37,268 nt of DNA, taken from the NCBI GenBank assembly GCA_001028025.1, contig LDAQ01000112.1, positions 1 through 37,268 on the forward strand. The letters are read 5' to 3'. Within the stretch, counting starts at the first letter, position 1. Each line of letters starts with the position of its first letter. Origin of the DNA: Faecalicatena fissicatena (GTDB lineage Bacteria > Bacillota > Clostridia > Lachnospirales > Lachnospiraceae). Made by a program: the position numbers and the translations under genes. A model generated the notes under the pieces. The model made no database searches and was not told the origin of the DNA. It saw only the letters and a program-made list of their open reading frames with translations. This document shows, one piece after another, positions 24,001 through 32,720 of this stretch.

Positions 24001-24646
24001 ACGAACAGTAATCGTCAGCGGCGGGGTTCTGGAGGAAGAGTTTGCCGCTGCTATCTTAAAGGATGAGAAGACGGAATTTATTATCGGCGTGGACAGAGGA
24101 CTCATCTTCCTTTACGAGCATAATATCCTCCCCGACTATATTGTAGGCGACTTTGACAGTGCGCCTGCGGAAGTCATTGCTTACTATAAAGAAGAGACAA
24201 AGGTACCGATCCGGGAATTTAATCCCGTGAAGGATGCATCTGATACAGAAATTGCGTTGAGGCTGTGCCTGGATCTGCGTAGGCAGAACATTCTGATACT
24301 GGGCGGAACCGGCACCAGGCTGGATCATGTATGGGCGAATGTACAGACCCTGAAAGTGGCGCTGGATGCCGGTGCGGATGCCAGGATTGTGGACGGGCAT
24401 AATCGGATACGGCTTCTGAAAGAGGGGCTGGTTCTAAAAAAAGAGGAAGCCTATGGTCCGTATTTTTCCGTATTTCCTCTGGGCGGCGAGGTGGAGGACT
24501 TTAACATAACAGGAGCCAAATATCCGCTGAGCCATCATATACTGACGCCCTTTGACAGCCTGTGTGTCAGCAATGAGATAGAGGACGATGAAGTGAAGAT
24601 CTCATTTCCGTATGGGATTGTTGTATTGATGGAGACACGGGACTGA
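23993..24646 (+). CDS. thiN: Thiamine pyrophosphokinase
   Basis: 217 aa. It converts thiamine plus ATP to thiamine diphosphate. The catalytic N-domain has GVDRGLIFLYEH, VGDFDSAP, and DASDTEIAL with metal-binding acidic residues, then GGTGTRLDHVWANV. The C-terminal thiamine-binding beta domain ends the protein. The ATG lies inside rpe (ATGAATAA). It probably ends the long transcript; the 133-bp gap after it holds a hairpin. Confidence 0.95.
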   Translation: MNKRTVIVSGGVLEEEFAAAILKDEKTEFIIGVDRGLIFLYEHNILPDYIVGDFDSAPAEVIAYYKEETKVPIREFNPVKDASDTEIALRLCLDLRRQNILILGGTGTRLDHVWANVQTLKVALDAGADARIVDGHNRIRLLKEGLVLKKEEAYGPYFSVFPLGGEVEDFNITGAKYPLSHHILTPFDSLCVSNEIEDDEVKISFPYGIVVLMETRD

Positions 24647-24690
24647 TGCTGGCGGAGCTGATCATGTAATCTGTTAATAGAAAAATATAT

Positions 24691-24722
24691 CCGAAGGGTG
24701 GTCTGTAAGACATGTCCTTCGG
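24691..24722. other. Hairpin in the ychF leader
   Basis: CCGAAGG (24691-24697) and CCTTCGG (24716-24722) form the stem, with GTCT/AGAC as a possible inner stem around a GTA loop. No T-run follows on the plus strand. Read on the minus strand a T-rich stretch follows after a few bases. It could be a weak terminator for thiN or a leader structure for ychF. Confidence 0.35.
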
Positions 24723-24779
24723 ACAGATCTGGAGCAAAGCTGCAGGAAAAAAGATTAAGATACAGAGAGGATTTGACTT

Positions 24780-25877
24780 ATGAAATTAGGAATTGTTGGA
24801 TTACCCAATGTTGGGAAAAGTACGTTGTTTAACTCTTTAACAAAGGCGGGAGCTGAATCAGCGAACTATCCGTTCTGCACGATAGACCCGAATGTGGGCG
24901 TTGTGACAGTGCCGGACAAGCGACTGGATGTGCTGGGGGAAATGTACCACACGAAGAAGATTGTTCCTGCGGCCATTGAATTTGTAGATATAGCGGGCCT
25001 TGTAAAAGGTGCATCCAAAGGGGAAGGTCTGGGCAACCAGTTCCTGGCAAACATTCGTGAAGTAGACGCGATCGTACATGTTGTAAGATGTTTCGAGGAC
25101 AGCAACATCGTACATGTGGACGGCAGCATCGACCCGCTGCGGGATATAGAAACAATCAACCTGGAGCTGATTTTCTCAGATCTGGAAATCCTGGAGAGAA
25201 GAATTGCAAAGACTGTGAAGGTGGCAAGAAACGATAAGTCAGCCGCAAAAGAACTGGGACTTCTGGAGCGGATCAAAGCGCATCTGGAAGAGAACAAAAT
25301 GGGGAAAAGCTTCAGCACAGATGATGATGATGAACAGGAATGGCTGGAGAGCTATAACCTGCTGACCCGCAAGCCGGTGATCTTTGCGGCAAACGTAACC
25401 GAGGATGATCTGGCAGACGATGGCGCGTCCAACACCGGTGTAAAGGCGGTACGCGAATATGCCGAACAGGAAGAATGTGAAGTATTTGTAGTTTGTGCCC
25501 AGATAGAGCAGGAAATCGCAGAGCTGGATGATGAAGAGAAAAAAATGTTTTTGGAAGATTTAGGATTAGAAGAGTCAGGACTGGAGAAACTGATAAAAGC
25601 CAGTTACCATCTCCTTGGCCTGATCAGCTACCTGACGGCAGGAGAGCCGGAGGTCCGTGCATGGACAATCAAGCGCGGTACAAAAGCACCCCAGGCTGCC
25701 GGGAAGATACATTCCGACTTTGAACGCGGGTTCATCCGGGCGGAAATCGTAAGCTACGATGATCTGATGGCATGTGGAACACATGCAGCAGCCAAAGAAA
25801 AAGGACTTGTCAGACTGGAAGGAAAAGAATACGTAGTACAGGACGGAGACATTATTTTGTTTCGCTTTAACGTATAG
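24780..25877 (+). CDS. ychF: Redox-regulated ATPase/GTPase YchF (OLA1 family)
   Basis: 365 aa. The OBG-family P-loop GLPNVGKSTLFNSL begins at residue 5, FVDIAGLVKGAS gives G3, and a coiled-coil insertion and TGS-like C-terminal domain ending in ILFRFNV complete the protein. The G4 motif reads AANVTEDD (NxxE instead of NKxD), the known reason YchF prefers ATP. It binds ribosomes and modulates translation under stress. An AGAGAGG site precedes the ATG. Confidence 0.96.
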   Translation: MKLGIVGLPNVGKSTLFNSLTKAGAESANYPFCTIDPNVGVVTVPDKRLDVLGEMYHTKKIVPAAIEFVDIAGLVKGASKGEGLGNQFLANIREVDAIVHVVRCFEDSNIVHVDGSIDPLRDIETINLELIFSDLEILERRIAKTVKVARNDKSAAKELGLLERIKAHLEENKMGKSFSTDDDDEQEWLESYNLLTRKPVIFAANVTEDDLADDGASNTGVKAVREYAEQEECEVFVVCAQIEQEIAELDDEEKKMFLEDLGLEESGLEKLIKASYHLLGLISYLTAGEPEVRAWTIKRGTKAPQAAGKIHSDFERGFIRAEIVSYDDLMACGTHAAAKEKGLVRLEGKEYVVQDGDIILFRFNV

Positions 25878-25883
25878 ATTGCG

Positions 25884-25900
25884 TAGGGGTCTGACCCCTA
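25884..25900. repeat. 17-bp palindrome between ychF and lgt
   Basis: TAGGGGTC and GACCCCTA are perfect 8-bp arms around a single T. It lies just after the ychF stop with no T-tract. The GGGGTC/GACCCC motif resembles short extragenic palindromes in bacterial genomes; a role as processing or terminator hairpin is possible. Confidence 0.4.
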
Positions 25901-25926
25901 AAGGGAGCACAAAAGGAGTATAGGAT

Positions 25927-26874
25927 ATGCATTATAATATAAACTTCCCGCATTTGGGGATTCATCTGGAACATGTGGGTAAATCGATTACTGTTTTTGG
26001 ATTTGACATTGCTTATTACGGGATTATTATTGGATGTGCGATTCTGATCGGTTTTTTGATTGCCACATCCGAGGCGAAGCGGACGAGGCAGAATCCGGAA
26101 GACTATCTGGATATGGGAATCATCGGCGTTGTCTGTGGTATTGTGGGTGCAAGACTATACTATGTAGCATTCTCCTGGGATATGTATAAGGACAACCTCC
26201 TTGATATTCTGAACCTTCGTGAGGGTGGACTGGGGATATACGGCGGTGTGATAGCAGCGGTAATTACAGTGCTGGTTTTTGCAAGGGTGAAAAAATTAAG
26301 TGCGCCCCAGATCTTTGATACGGTCGCGATGGCTCTTGTGAACGGACAGATGCTGGGACGCTGGGGAAATTTCTTCAACCGTGAAGCTTTCGGAGGATAT
26401 ACGGACAGTCTGTTCGCCATGCAGCTGCCCTTAGATGCAGTACGGACCAGCGATGTAACAGAGACCATGAGAGCAAATATACAGGTGATAGACGGGGTGA
26501 ACTATATTCAGGTCCACCCAACCTTTTTATATGAGTCTCTCTGGTGCCTGGCAATATTTATTCTCCTGTTCATTTACAGAAAACATAAGAAATATGAGGG
26601 AGAACTGTTTCTGCTGTATCTCTTCGGATATGGTCTTGGCAGAGCATGGATTGAAGGCCTGAGAACAGATCAGCTCCTAATACCGGGGATTGGTTTCCCG
26701 GTTTCTCAGCTGCTTGCAGGAATCATCGTTGTAGTGACCGGAGCAATGCTGATTTACTTCCGCAAAAATCATAAAAGGGCCCCCTTTATGAAAAGCGGCA
26801 AAACATACGAACCAAAGCCGGACAAACCGGTAGGCAAAAAAAGACCCCGGGCAAAAGACAGGCTGTTTAAATAA
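25927..26874 (+). CDS. lgt: Prolipoprotein diacylglyceryl transferase
   Basis: 315 aa with seven predicted membrane segments. It attaches diacylglycerol to the lipobox cysteine of prelipoproteins. The Lgt signature is present as GRWGNFFNREAFGG (from ~144), along with the conserved HPTFLYES and GLGRAWIEGLR stretches. A lysine-rich cytoplasmic tail ends the protein. AAAGGAG lies before the ATG. The downstream sugar-binding lipoprotein at 31672 would be a client. Confidence 0.97.
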   Translation: MHYNINFPHLGIHLEHVGKSITVFGFDIAYYGIIIGCAILIGFLIATSEAKRTRQNPEDYLDMGIIGVVCGIVGARLYYVAFSWDMYKDNLLDILNLREGGLGIYGGVIAAVITVLVFARVKKLSAPQIFDTVAMALVNGQMLGRWGNFFNREAFGGYTDSLFAMQLPLDAVRTSDVTETMRANIQVIDGVNYIQVHPTFLYESLWCLAIFILLFIYRKHKKYEGELFLLYLFGYGLGRAWIEGLRTDQLLIPGIGFPVSQLLAGIIVVVTGAMLIYFRKNHKRAPFMKSGKTYEPKPDKPVGKKRPRAKDRLFK

Positions 26875-26985
26875 AGGCTCAAACCGGCCTGACCGTACAG
26901 TACAAAACAATTCAGGCACTCTAATCCTGTAAACAACAAAATAAACTGGGAATATAAACTGCCATTTAAATTAAACAAAACAAGC

Positions 26986-27038
26986 GAAAGGGCTGTTGCA
27001 ATAAATGATGAACAATCATTATCTGCAACAGCCCTTTC
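26986..27038. terminator. Long hairpin between lgt and the sugar-sensing operon
   Basis: Outer 15-bp arms GAAAGGGCTGTTGCA (26986-27000) and TGCAACAGCCCTTTC (27024-27038) are exact complements. An inner AATGAT/ATCATT stem surrounds a 5-nt loop, separated from the outer stem by a 3x3 internal loop. It lies 112 bp after lgt. No long T-tract follows, but the stem base is A-rich/T-rich as in many bidirectional terminators. Its right arm covers the -35 region of the next promoter. Confidence 0.5.
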
Positions 27039-27043
27039 ACATA

Positions 27044-27052
27044 TGTTATAAT
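27044..27052 (+). promoter_or_regulatory. Extended -10 promoter of the sensing operon
   Basis: TGTTATAAT gives a perfect -10 (27047-27052) with an extended TGn element. No good -35 is present; the -35 position lies within the upstream hairpin arm. It is 24 bp before the binding-protein ATG, allowing only a very short leader. Confidence 0.55.
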
Positions 27053-27075
27053 TAATTTTAACTAAGGAGGTGTCT

Positions 27076-28035
27076 ATGGGCAAAAAAAGTATATGGGCAG
27101 CGGTCCTCATAGCCGTATGTGCCCTTGCAGGTATTTTTTTATTATATCAGAACGAAAACGAACCGGAAAAAAAGGAACCTGTCCAGATTGCCGTGTCTTT
27201 CTGTGATACTGCCAATTCCCGGACGACAGCGATCTGGCAGGACGTGCTGGACAGCATCCAGAGAGCAGAAATGTCGGTTGAGTGGCGAAGTGCCGATGCC
27301 GATGCGGACAAGCAGAAGAAAGATGTCCGGGAGCTGCTGGAATACAGCCCCGAGTACCTGGTCGTTATGCCGGTCCAGACACGGGGGCTGGAGGAGGAAC
27401 TGCTTCAGGCAGAAGCGGCAAAGACAAAGATCATATTACTGGACCGGACCATCGATAATTTTAAAAATATTTCGGTACTGGCTGAGGTGCGGACAGATGC
27501 CGTGTGGGAGGGCGAGGAGTGTGCCCGGCTGCTGGCCGATTTTTTTGACGGCAGGGAAGGGGCCGTTCTGGAGATCAGCGGGGAGAATGGATCCTCTATT
27601 AATAAGATGCACAGTACCGGTTTCAGGAACCGGCTGAGAGATTATGAAAACCTGGAGATCGCTGGAATTACAGAGGGCGGCGGTGACAGAGGGACTGCGC
27701 GCAATAATGTGCTCAGTTACTTTCTAAGCAGCCCTGGTACTGTCAATGCCGTTTTTGCCAATACAGATGAAGAAGGAATCGGCGCTATAGATGCACTGGA
27801 GGAGCTGGGACTTCGGGGAGAGGTGCCTGTTGTTTCAATCAACGGAGTGAAGGACGTGAAGAATGCAATCGGCGCCGGAGGTTATCTTGGATGTGTGGAG
27901 GCTGTTCCCTATCTTGGCGAAACGCTGATGGAAGTGATTCAAAAAGATCAGACAAAGACACGGCAGGACGATGAAAACATACTGAGAGGTACCGTCTATA
28001 CGGCGGAAAACCTGAGTCAGATGCAGGGGTATTAG
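27076..28035 (+). CDS. Membrane-anchored sugar-binding protein, sensor partner
   Basis: 319 aa. The ATG at 27076 is chosen because AAGGAGG ends 5 nt before it; an in-frame GTG at 27070 overlaps that site. It is a type I periplasmic binding protein (RbsB/LacI fold) with VQIAVSFCDT, VVMPVQTRGLEEEL, IILLDRTIDNF and VFANTDEEGIGAIDAL. The N-terminal hydrophobic segment (SIWAAVLIAVCALAGIFLLY) has a Cys, but the residue before it is Val, which does not fit a lipobox, so an uncleaved anchor is more likely. It is encoded 3 bp before the histidine kinase and separated from the transporter by two regulatory genes. This suggests it presents ligand to the kinase, as XylFII does to LytS. The ligand is unknown. 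Confidence 0.85.
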   Translation: MGKKSIWAAVLIAVCALAGIFLLYQNENEPEKKEPVQIAVSFCDTANSRTTAIWQDVLDSIQRAEMSVEWRSADADADKQKKDVRELLEYSPEYLVVMPVQTRGLEEELLQAEAAKTKIILLDRTIDNFKNISVLAEVRTDAVWEGEECARLLADFFDGREGAVLEISGENGSSINKMHSTGFRNRLRDYENLEIAGITEGGGDRGTARNNVLSYFLSSPGTVNAVFANTDEEGIGAIDALEELGLRGEVPVVSINGVKDVKNAIGAGGYLGCVEAVPYLGETLMEVIQKDQTKTRQDDENILRGTVYTAENLSQMQGY

Positions 28036-28038
28036 CTT

Positions 28039-29874
28039 ATGAAGAAAAAATCAATAAGGGATAAACTGCTGAAAAATTTTTCGCTGTTCTCTTTGATTCC
28101 TGTCATCATTTTCTGTATTGTCATGCTGCTCTATATCGCCTCCAATGTTCAGGGGAAGAGAAAAGATTCTGTCTGCTCGGATCTGGAACATCAGGCCACC
28201 CAGCTTGACAAGGTCCTGCTGCAGGCCTACCAGATCGGGCAGACGGTTGCAGAAGACGAGATGGTGAACCAGGAACTGGCGGGCAGCTTCAAAAGCGAAA
28301 GACAACGCTATGAAAGTGAAATCAGACTGAACAGCCAATTACTGGGTATTTCCAGATATTTTGACGAGAATATCAAGGTCTATATAGTGGGGGAAAACGG
28401 GGGAGTATATAAAAACAGCCCTTATTCCCTCGAAGAAAAAGAGTATGAGAGAGAAGCATGGTATGAACAGATCAAGGAGTCCGGGGAGCCCAGCTGGTTT
28501 GAACTACATAGTATGTCGTATTTTGTGAAAACGGAAGAAAAAGAATTTATTTCACTGGGGATACCGGTGAGTGAAGAAAAAACGGGACGTATTCTGGGCT
28601 GTGTCATGGTGGAAATCGGAGTCTTTGACATACTCCACACCGCGGAAACTCAGGAGGAACAGGGAAATCTTTATCTGTTCTATCCCGACACGAATATCAA
28701 AATCATTGACGGTCAGGTGGAACTGTATGACAATGACAGGGTTACCCTGATACAGAAAGATGGTATAGCAGGACACGAACAGGTGGAGGCGGAACAGCCG
28801 GAAATCCTGGAGACGGCAAAGTTTCTGACATACTGGAAGAAGGACTTCCAGGAAAAGGGGTTTGGCCAGGTTGCCAGATTTGTCACGGCATATCAGCAGC
28901 TCAATGCAAATGACTGGATTCTGGCATATAGTATGCCTAAAGTAGAGTATTACCGGCTTCTGATTAGTGTGCTAATTGTATCTGTGCTTGTAACGGTCAT
29001 TCTGATTCTCATCGCATATTCGGTATCATGCCGCGTATCGGGCAGTATCACAAGGCCTATACTTTCGCTGAAAGAAGATGTAGAGAAAGTGCAGGAGGGT
29101 AATTTTGAGATTGTGGTGTCCTGTGAATCGGAGGATGAAATTGGAGAGCTGGCCCAGCAGTTTAACGAGATGGTCACGGAAATCCGGAATCTGATGGACC
29201 GCATACAGACAGAGCATGAGCGTCAGCGCCACTATGAACTGCTTCTGCTTCAGGCCCAGATCAATCCCCATTTCCTGTATAATACGCTGGATTCCCTCAT
29301 GTGGCTGATACGTATGGAAAATCATGCAGATGCGGAAAAGATGCTGGAAGCGCTGACGCGGTTCTTTAAAACCGGCCTGAATAAGGGCAGGGAGATTGTT
29401 TCAGTAAAACAGGAGATCTCCAACGTGGAAAGTTATCTGACGATACAGCTTATGCGGTATAAGAAAAAGTTGTCGTTTTCGATTGCTATGGATGAAGAGA
29501 TCCGGGACTTTAAGGTACCAAAGCTGATCCTTCAGCCACTGGTGGAAAATGCTGTATACCATGGACTCAAAGGAAAAGAGCAGGGCGGCAGTATTGCAGT
29601 GGACTGCAGAAAGAGAGACGGTGTGATCGTGCTGTGTGTATCAGATGACGGGCTGGGGATGGATGAAGAGCAAAGAAAACAGATCCAGAAGCAATTGTCG
29701 GAAGGGATTGTGGAGGAATCTGAGAGCTACGGCCTTACAAATGTGAATGAGCGTCTGAAGTTTTTCTTTGGGGACAGTTGTACGATGTCCGTGGAGAGCG
29801 CACAAAATGAAGGCACTAAAGTCTGGATTGAGATAAGAGAGGAAGAGGTATATGTACAAAATCGTGATAGCTGA
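28039..29874 (+). CDS. Sensor histidine kinase, YesM/LytS type
   Basis: 611 aa. Membrane helix 1 lies at ~13-35, a ~265-residue extracellular region (probably a double Cache sensor) follows, and helix 2 spans ~304-331. A HAMP linker holds SITRPILSLKEDVEKVQEGN. A His_kinase module has the phospho-acceptor in QINPHFLYNTLDSL (H411), and an HATPase domain has LQPLVENAVYHGLKG and VSDDGLGMDEE. It is encoded between the anchored binding protein and the response regulator, overlapping the regulator gene by 23 bp. It should autophosphorylate in response to sugar bound outside the cell and pass phosphate to the regulator. Confidence 0.95.
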   Translation: MKKKSIRDKLLKNFSLFSLIPVIIFCIVMLLYIASNVQGKRKDSVCSDLEHQATQLDKVLLQAYQIGQTVAEDEMVNQELAGSFKSERQRYESEIRLNSQLLGISRYFDENIKVYIVGENGGVYKNSPYSLEEKEYEREAWYEQIKESGEPSWFELHSMSYFVKTEEKEFISLGIPVSEEKTGRILGCVMVEIGVFDILHTAETQEEQGNLYLFYPDTNIKIIDGQVELYDNDRVTLIQKDGIAGHEQVEAEQPEILETAKFLTYWKKDFQEKGFGQVARFVTAYQQLNANDWILAYSMPKVEYYRLLISVLIVSVLVTVILILIAYSVSCRVSGSITRPILSLKEDVEKVQEGNFEIVVSCESEDEIGELAQQFNEMVTEIRNLMDRIQTEHERQRHYELLLLQAQINPHFLYNTLDSLMWLIRMENHADAEKMLEALTRFFKTGLNKGREIVSVKQEISNVESYLTIQLMRYKKKLSFSIAMDEEIRDFKVPKLILQPLVENAVYHGLKGKEQGGSIAVDCRKRDGVIVLCVSDDGLGMDEEQRKQIQKQLSEGIVEESESYGLTNVNERLKFFFGDSCTMSVESAQNEGTKVWIEIREEEVYVQNRDS

Positions 29875-31426
29875 TGATGATGAGATCCAGCTCCAGGGAA
29901 TATGCTGCGCGTTTCCCTGGGCGGAACTGGATATAGAGGTCGCGGCGGGAGTGGATGACGGAGATAAGGCACTGGAAGCAGTGGTGGAAATACACGCAGA
30001 TATCCTTCTGACTGATATAAAAATGTCGAATATGGACGGGCTGCACCTGACGGAGCAGATACGCCGCCTCAGTCCCGATACGCGAGTTGTAATTATGAGC
30101 GCATACGATGATTTTCAGTTTGCCCAGAAAGCATTGAGGCTTGGCGTGGACGATTATCTGCTGAAGCCGGTGGATCTGCATCAGATGAGAGAGACCATGC
30201 ATCAGATTGTATTTCAGAAAGAAGAAGAGAAGAGACGGGCAGAAGCAGAAAAGCGCAGCAAAAGACTGGGGGAGATGGTACCAGCGGATGAGGAGATACT
30301 GGAAGAGACCTTTTTCCAGAATGTTCTGAACAGGACGTATTCCAGGGAGGCATGCAAAAGGCTGGAGACTCCATACCTGCATTACCCGCGGCAGAAATGG
30401 ATGGTGCTGGAAGCGGTGTTCGAGGGTCTGGAGGAAAGCACCGGAAAGCATAAGGTACTCACAGAGGTCAGCAGTCAGTGGGATTACCGATATGTCCGGA
30501 GCCTTGGATATCATCTGATCTGCTGTTATGGGACAGAGCACGAACTTCCAGAGAAGGTGGAACGCTTTAAAGAGGAGTGCAGAGAACAGCTGAGAATAGT
30601 GGAACCCTCGGCATCGGTCACGTTTATCGAGGGCTCTGTTGTATCAGAACTTTATTATCTGAGCCTCTCCTACGAGAAAATCCTGCAGATCAGGAGCTAT
30701 GAGTTTGACGGCAGAAATAACGGGGACTTATCGGAAAAGGATCTGGACAGGTATTTTAATGAAAATCATACCGTAAATAAAACGCTGGCGGAGTATCTTG
30801 CAAAGCTGGTCTCCATGGGGAATACGGACATGCTTCCCGAGTACGTGGACAAGCTGAAAAACAACCTGAAATATGCGGGAAATGATTCGATTCTGATGCT
30901 TTCATTTTCCCTCAGCGCCATATTGGGGGAGCTGAAAGGAACGGCCGGACTTGCGGATAAGGGAGAAAATGGCCTGGATGAGCTGTACTATAGAATTATC
31001 AGGCAGAATTCACTGGATGAGGCAATGGAACTTTTGGAATCGGAGCTGCAAAGGCTGGCCGAAACGGCAAGAGGGCAGGAGAGTATTACGGTCCGGCAGA
31101 GTGTGCAGAGAGCATGTAATTACATTGAAGAACATTTTTCTGACCCGGCGCTGCGAATCGGGGAGGTGGCTGTGGAGGTGGGGCTGAGCCAGAGCTATTT
31201 CAGCGCTGTTTTCACGGAAGTGACAGGGGAGAGCTTTACGGATTATCTGATTGAACGGAGAATGAAGGAGGCGCAGCTGCTTCTGATGAATTCGGACTAT
31301 AAGATTCAGGAGATTGGCTATAAGGCCGGTTATGATAATCCTGCCTATTTCAGTGCGGCCTTTAAGAAGTTTACGGGTGTCAGTGTGTCAAGGTATAAGG
31401 ATATGATAAAACGGGAATTCGACTGA
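29852..31426 (+). CDS. Response regulator with AraC-type DNA-binding domain (YesN type)
   Basis: 524 aa. The N-terminal receiver domain has the acidic pocket IADDDE, the phosphorylated D55 in LLTDIKMSNMDG, and a conserved Lys in YLLKPVD. A long middle region (~130-410) without a clear catalytic motif is typical of YesN proteins. The C-terminal AraC domain (~413-520) includes VGLSQSYFSAVFTEVTGESF and AGYDNPAYFSAAFKKFTG. The start lies inside the kinase gene, so translation is coupled. An intrinsic terminator follows. The likely target is the downstream transporter promoter with two CGTATGAT repeats. Confidence 0.95.
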   Translation: MYKIVIADDDEIQLQGICCAFPWAELDIEVAAGVDDGDKALEAVVEIHADILLTDIKMSNMDGLHLTEQIRRLSPDTRVVIMSAYDDFQFAQKALRLGVDDYLLKPVDLHQMRETMHQIVFQKEEEKRRAEAEKRSKRLGEMVPADEEILEETFFQNVLNRTYSREACKRLETPYLHYPRQKWMVLEAVFEGLEESTGKHKVLTEVSSQWDYRYVRSLGYHLICCYGTEHELPEKVERFKEECREQLRIVEPSASVTFIEGSVVSELYYLSLSYEKILQIRSYEFDGRNNGDLSEKDLDRYFNENHTVNKTLAEYLAKLVSMGNTDMLPEYVDKLKNNLKYAGNDSILMLSFSLSAILGELKGTAGLADKGENGLDELYYRIIRQNSLDEAMELLESELQRLAETARGQESITVRQSVQRACNYIEEHFSDPALRIGEVAVEVGLSQSYFSAVFTEVTGESFTDYLIERRMKEAQLLLMNSDYKIQEIGYKAGYDNPAYFSAAFKKFTGVSVSRYKDMIKREFD

Positions 31427-31464
31427 GGAAAAACGCGGTATGAAGGCTTCACAGCCGGATTGGT

Positions 31465-31520
31465 ACCGGATGAAAAGACAGGTGGGGCGTATAACCTGTG
31501 ATTTCATCCGGTTTTTATTT
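31465..31520 (+). terminator. Intrinsic terminator after the response regulator
   Basis: The outer stem ACCGGATGAAA (31465-31475) pairs with TTTCATCCGGT (31502-31512), and an inner stem ACAGGT/ACCTGT (31478-31483, 31494-31499) continues it. A T-rich run TTTTTATTT follows from 31512. This is a strong Rho-independent terminator, placing the transporter genes under a separate promoter. Confidence 0.88.
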
Positions 31521-31576
31521 CCGTGGGATGTGAGCTGCAGTTTAAGGTTTAGAAATAATATGAATGATTAAAAGAC

Positions 31577-31605
31577 CGTATGATTTCTAAAGGTTATCGT
31601 ATGAT
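31577..31605 (+). promoter_or_regulatory. Direct repeats, candidate binding site for the YesN-type regulator
   Basis: CGTATGAT occurs at 31577-31584 and again at 31598-31605, exactly 21 bp apart (two helical turns). Each is preceded by a TAAA-G-like stretch. The second ends 6 bp before the -35 box. AraC-type activators bind tandem direct repeats of about this spacing next to -35. Assignment to the neighbouring regulator is inference. Confidence 0.6.
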
Positions 31606-31611
31606 ATTGGA

Positions 31612-31640
31612 TTATCAAAAAGGAAGACAAAATTTATAAT
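31612..31640 (+). promoter_or_regulatory. Promoter of the sugar ABC transporter operon
   Basis: TTATCA (31612-31617), a 17-bp spacer and a perfect TATAAT (31635-31640), about 30 bp before the binding-protein ATG. The imperfect -35 beside the direct repeats suits an activator-dependent promoter. Confidence 0.65.
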
Positions 31641-31671
31641 AAGAGTATCTTAAGTGGAAGGAGAAAAAAGT

Positions 31672-32703
31672 ATGAAAAAGAAGATTTTAAGTGTGTTGGT
31701 AGCAGCGGTAATGGTATTCTCACTGGGGGCCTGCGGGCTTGTGAAAACATCGGATGATTCCCAGAGCAGCGGGGATGCGGGCAAGAAAGACGGGGAGAAC
31801 AAAACCCTGAAGGTAGGTTATACCGTACAGAGTATGGAGAATGCGTATTTTGTTTCCATCGTGGAGGGAATGAAAGCGGCAGCAAAGGAAAAGGGAATTG
31901 ACCTGGTGGTTGCGGATGCAGCGGCAGATGCGTCCAAACATATCAGCCAGATCGAAGATTTTGTTTCCCAGGGTGTGGACGCAATCATTATAAGCCCTGT
32001 TGACCAGGAAGCTCCTGCAGATGCGGTGAAGAAAGCACAGGATGCAGGGATTCCGGTGATCAGCCTGGATCAGGAAGTAAAGGGCTCGGATGCATTTTTC
32101 GGAATCGATGAGTCAGAATACGGAAGACTCGGCGGTGAACTGGCAGGACAGTGGCTGAATGAAAAAGAAAGCGACGGAACAATCGATGAGATTGTGAATG
32201 ATAAGGATGAAATCGAAGTGGTTGTTGTACGTTACGACCAGATACCATCGGTCATCAAGCGTGCAGACGGTCTGAAAAAGGGCCTGGAGGATACATATAC
32301 CGGAGATAAAAAAATCAACTATGTATATGAGCAGAATGCTGCGGATGCGGATACAGGATACAATCTGTCTGAGACGGCGCTCACTTCCAATCCGAAAGTA
32401 TCCATGTTTATCTGCATTAACGATTCCTCTGCGCTCGGTGTGTACGAATCCTGTCTGACGCATAAGGAACATACACCGGACAATACATGTATCATCGGCC
32501 TGGACGCGCTTCCGGAGGCACTGAAGCTGATCTCACAGGATACGATGTACAAGGGAACGGTAGATATCAAACCGGCAGAGAAAGGCGCGGATGTGCTGGA
32601 TCTGGTACAGGATGTTATTAAGAACGGGCCGAAATCCGAAATGATCGTGTATGATATGAGCCAGGTTACAAAGGAAAATATTGGAGATTACGATATTAAA
32701 TAG
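31672..32703 (+). CDS. Sugar ABC transporter substrate-binding lipoprotein
   Basis: 343 aa from the ATG at 31672 (GGAAGGAG 8 nt upstream; an in-frame GTG at 31654 is less likely). A lipoprotein signal peptide ends in the lipobox LGAC. The mature part is an RbsB/XylF-type fold: LKVGYTVQSMENAYFVSIVEGM, QIEDFVSQGVDAIIISPVD, GIPVISLDQEV and CIIGLDALPEAL. It captures a sugar outside the membrane and delivers it to the ATPase/permease encoded next. The ligand is not known; pentoses, ribose, galactose and inositol are all bound by this family. Confidence 0.94.
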   Translation: MKKKILSVLVAAVMVFSLGACGLVKTSDDSQSSGDAGKKDGENKTLKVGYTVQSMENAYFVSIVEGMKAAAKEKGIDLVVADAAADASKHISQIEDFVSQGVDAIIISPVDQEAPADAVKKAQDAGIPVISLDQEVKGSDAFFGIDESEYGRLGGELAGQWLNEKESDGTIDEIVNDKDEIEVVVVRYDQIPSVIKRADGLKKGLEDTYTGDKKINYVYEQNAADADTGYNLSETALTSNPKVSMFICINDSSALGVYESCLTHKEHTPDNTCIIGLDALPEALKLISQDTMYKGTVDIKPAEKGADVLDLVQDVIKNGPKSEMIVYDMSQVTKENIGDYDIK

Positions 32704-32720
32704 TATAAGGTGAGGGCAGA

